In this document: in pieces, positions 61,625 to 64,000 of the stretch
How positions within the stretch are numbered: the stretch's first letter is position 1
How the letters are laid out: each line of letters opens with the position of its first letter
NCBI GenBank assembly: GCA_037178625.1
Contig: CM074133.1
Location: 1,426,001-1,490,000, forward strand
Reading direction: 5' to 3'
From: Skeletonema tropicum
Lineage: Eukaryota; Bacillariophyta; Thalassiosirophyceae; Thalassiosirales; Thalassiosiraceae
Length of the DNA stretch: 64,000 nucleotides
The notes under the pieces: generated by a model
Database searches by the model: none
The model's input: the letters and a program-made list of their open reading frames with translations, nothing else
Told to the model about the DNA's origin: nothing
Made by a program: the position numbers and the translations under genes

Positions 61625-62686
61625 ATGGTCAGAAGAATAAGCGTCTATACAAGCAGCGTGCTCTTACTGTCGTGTATAGGATCCCAAGCACTATCGCCAC
61701 CTACACAGCTTCGGCGCACATCTCTTACGTCACTGTATAACTCACAATTTGACAGTCTCGATGCATTTGCAGATGAAGCATCTGAGGCAATACTGGGTGG
61801 TCAAGATCTAAACATTCTACCACGAGGAGGTGATGCATTCTTTGGGAAAATCACCAAAATTTCGCCTCAGTCAATTGTCCAATCCATCAAACTTGGATTT
61901 TCACAACGAGTGGCTGCAGACCCAAACTTTCTTTCCAAATCAATACTGGAAGTCATTCTCGCGGCTACTACACAATACATGGCGGAGTTAAGTCAACGGG
62001 GGTGGAATAGGATACTACCTGAAATTGATTTCGTCTTTGCAGGGATATTGACTGCTGTTATAGGCAAATATTTTTCAATGTGGCGTGTAGCTAAAACAAT
62101 TGATACAACATCAGAAGACAACATTCCAGTAGTGGTTGACAAGGAAGGTGATAATGGCAACCAGATGAAGAGCAATTGGCGAGAGAAAGTACCCACAAAT
62201 GCATTTCAAAGAACCTTACTTGATGGACACACACATCCTACAATGTCATCTCGTTTTTTGGCCTTTCTTGTACCAATGCCACAATTATTTCGAGCAGGTG
62301 TGATTGCATCGACAGTTGGTTATGGTCTTACATCAGCATTGATATCACTCCGAACGATGTTTCTACCATCCTATGTAGCGCAGACTAGTCCTGTTTCGGT
62401 TCCGTTGGCTGCATTGTATACTGGAGTGTTTATGGCCCTTGTTAGCAACATTAGATATCAATTGCTTCAGGGCGTAGTTGAACCTTACCTTATTGATGTT
62501 CCATTTGATACGCTCGCAGAACTAGGTAAAAGTAATGGAATTGTTGGTAGTATAGCAAGATGGAGAATGTGGAAGTCAATCAAAGCTTCTTTGATTGTCG
62601 GTGTGCGCTGGGGAAATGGTCTACTGGGTAGTTGGATGGCAATCGCAGGGATGAGAGCATTGAGATTGCAAAAACTTGCTTCGTAG
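61625..62686 (+). CDS. RETICULATA-related plastid protein (DUF3411)
   Basis: A 353-residue single-exon protein from the ATG at 61625. The N-terminus has a signal-peptide-like segment (MVRRISVYTSSVLLLSCIGSQALS) followed by a Ser/Thr/Arg-rich stretch, the bipartite form of diatom plastid presequences, though with Leu and not Phe after the predicted cleavage. The core has the DUF3411 pattern: QRVAADPNFLSKSILEV, LPEIDFVFAGIL, then hydrophobic segments and a helix NIRYQLLQGVVEPYL that matches SNLRYQ-LNGIE in land-plant RETICULATA proteins. These are chloroplast-envelope membrane proteins that affect leaf mesophyll development and possibly metabolite supply; the molecular activity is unknown. About four membrane spans are likely here. 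Confidence 0.8.
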   Translation: MVRRISVYTSSVLLLSCIGSQALSPPTQLRRTSLTSLYNSQFDSLDAFADEASEAILGGQDLNILPRGGDAFFGKITKISPQSIVQSIKLGFSQRVAADPNFLSKSILEVILAATTQYMAELSQRGWNRILPEIDFVFAGILTAVIGKYFSMWRVAKTIDTTSEDNIPVVVDKEGDNGNQMKSNWREKVPTNAFQRTLLDGHTHPTMSSRFLAFLVPMPQLFRAGVIASTVGYGLTSALISLRTMFLPSYVAQTSPVSVPLAALYTGVFMALVSNIRYQLLQGVVEPYLIDVPFDTLAELGKSNGIVGSIARWRMWKSIKASLIVGVRWGNGLLGSWMAIAGMRALRLQKLAS

Positions 62687-62886
62687 CACTCCGACAAAAA
62701 ATGCAATACGAGTATTAGAGCTACTTAAAAATCCATTTGAGTGAATAAGGAATTCTATATACATGATGCAGCATGCATATTATTTATTTATATAGCGATC
62801 GATTTGTCTCATGAATATGAAAGTATGTAATAGCCCTAGCATTTTCGGGCCTGTAGTGCACAAAGTGCAATAAGATAGCGTCAGGT

Positions 62887-63963
62887 TCAGTTAAGTAGTG
62901 AGAGCTTGGCCTCTTCGTATCGTGGCAGCATTCTTCTCCGGCTAATTGCTGCCTCTTCAAATGAGTATGTGATCAGAGCTTTGCGCCGTGAAGGGTCTGG
63001 AGGAATGACCTTCTCTTGTTGAGAATCTCGTAACGGGTTTGCCTTGTCTTCGTACTCTTGCTGCAAATCCTGCCACTGGCGAATCAAAACATCCAATGAA
63101 ATGTTCACGCGATCAGGTGTACAGAATTCGACTTCAAGACTTGGAATATTCCTAGATGAATGCCTCACTGCCTTCTTGCCTCTAGAGAGCCTCCTTAGTG
63201 TTGGATCTCGACGGATGGTAGGAATGATAGGATCGTGAGTCGGCATTTTGTCATCCTTGTCGGGTACTTGAACAGCTCCTCGCTCGGAGAGTAGTTGGAG
63301 ATTCATCAAAAATGATCTCCAAATCAAGCCTGTCACCAGCCTTGATCTTCTCGACACAACTTGCTCTTCCTCCACCAAAAACCCGCTGCGTTGATCAACT
63401 CCGAATAAGATGGCATCTTCTGCATAGCCTGGATTGCCATACGTGACAAAATTGTATGCACCATGCACATCTGGAACGTCGGTGTCATCATTGATTTCAT
63501 TGCTACCTAGCTTCTTTGGCCAATACCACGTCATCCAAAATCGTCTCTGACTTTCAAAGCTTCTACGAAGTTGTTCTTCTTTAAGAGCAAGAGATCGATG
63601 TTGTTTTTCGTTCGGACTAGCGGATGATTCGAGCATAAGCATGCGGTATCGATGTGTCAATATTTCAGTGATTAGGTCGAATGCAGCATCATCAATTGGC
63701 TGGTTGCAGTTGAAAGGTGGAACAGGACTTGATGGAGCCATCTTGTTTTCTTCGACACGTTTGCAACGAAGTCGATGTCTTGAACGCTTGTGTTTCCGTG
63801 TTTGCTGACGCGTGCAGGGAGTAAGATCATGTGGGTCGATATTGAACCATATCGCAGTAGGTCGGCAACTTGTGTCTCCAACTGGACCAAACGATATCTC
63901 ATGCGCAGTTATGGTGTTTGAATTGCTTGAACTGTTGCTTATTTCTTTCTCTGTCATTTCCAC
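62887..63963 (-). CDS. unknown basic protein, possibly continuing beyond the window
   Basis: About 358 residues. The first ATG is at 63957, but the frame remains open to the window edge at 64000, so the N-terminus may lie outside. The protein is rich in Arg/Ser with a basic cluster TRKHKRSRHRLRCKR near residue 58, a possible nuclear localisation signal. A helical region near 100-150 (AFDLITEILTHRYRMLML… RRFWMTWYWPKK) and aromatic-rich YNFVTYGNPGYAEDAILFG follow. I recognise no family. Confidence 0.55.
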   Translation of the reverse strand: MEMTEKEISNSSSNSNTITAHEISFGPVGDTSCRPTAIWFNIDPHDLTPCTRQQTRKHKRSRHRLRCKRVEENKMAPSSPVPPFNCNQPIDDAAFDLITEILTHRYRMLMLESSASPNEKQHRSLALKEEQLRRSFESQRRFWMTWYWPKKLGSNEINDDTDVPDVHGAYNFVTYGNPGYAEDAILFGVDQRSGFLVEEEQVVSRRSRLVTGLIWRSFLMNLQLLSERGAVQVPDKDDKMPTHDPIIPTIRRDPTLRRLSRGKKAVRHSSRNIPSLEVEFCTPDRVNISLDVLIRQWQDLQQEYEDKANPLRDSQQEKVIPPDPSRRKALITYSFEEAAISRRRMLPRYEEAKLSLLN

Positions 63964-64000
63964 AATTCGATGTTTTGCTTCACCTTGAACAGTGGAATCA

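Overview
This window is nuclear DNA of a diatom, most likely a centric one of the Thalassiosira type. The evidence is two cyclins of the diatom-expanded type, cell-surface proteins with Pro-Thr-rich 'SPT/HPT' linkers and beta-helix repeats, Ty1/Copia elements of diatom lineages, AT-rich intergenic DNA, and short introns (about 95-140 bp, GT-AG). All gene models with introns were built by eye from phase-compatible GT/AG sites and protein continuity. The species assignment is inference.

Layout. 1-1.1 kb: an 800-bp inverted-repeat element. 1.2-6.5 kb: an inositol polyphosphate kinase, a cyclin, and an exosome RRP43-like subunit. 6.6-11.9 kb: a large membrane-anchored beta-helix protein and a small secreted-type protein with a basic tail. 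12.4-23.3 kb: two nested Copia retrotransposons. The inner one sits in the left LTR of the outer one, and both have recognisable target-site duplications. 23.3-31.4 kb: gene-poor repeat mosaic around a DDE-transposase-like gene. 31.5-34 kb: a second beta-helix gene, which looks like a chimera of the two genes at 6.6-11.9 kb. 34.7-40 kb: an unknown three-exon gene, an inositol polyphosphate 5-phosphatase with a C-terminal CaaX box, a decayed esterase, and a second cyclin. 40.5-40.8 kb: a striking palindromic array of 11-bp repeats. 41.5-42.6 kb: a TrmO/TsaA-type tRNA methyltransferase. 43.7-51.1 kb: a tandem segmental duplication carrying two nearly identical type II NADH dehydrogenase genes. 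The second copy's neighbour is broken by a 637-bp inverted-repeat element whose empty site is preserved in the first copy. 52.2-56 kb: a Wee1-like kinase. 56.2-58.8 kb: three tRNA-Thr(UGU) genes interleaved with two more inverted-repeat elements. 58.9-64 kb: a secreted Cys-rich protein, UDP-GlcNAc pyrophosphorylase, a RETICULATA-like (DUF3411) plastid protein and an unknown protein running to the window edge.

Functional themes are loose, as expected for a eukaryotic chromosome. They include cell-cycle control (two cyclins, Wee1), inositol phosphate metabolism (kinase and 5-phosphatase), RNA processing and modification (RRP43, TrmO), respiration (NDH-2 pair) and nucleotide-sugar supply (UAP).

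The most unusual observation is in the inner Copia element. The 14 bases directly inside its 5' LTR, where a tRNA primer-binding site is expected, are instead a perfect complement of a 14-base stretch within the LTR that lies about 31 bp below a TATA-like sequence. This is the arrangement used for RNA self-priming in Tf1-type (Gypsy-group) elements. I know of no such case in the Copia group, and this needs testing.
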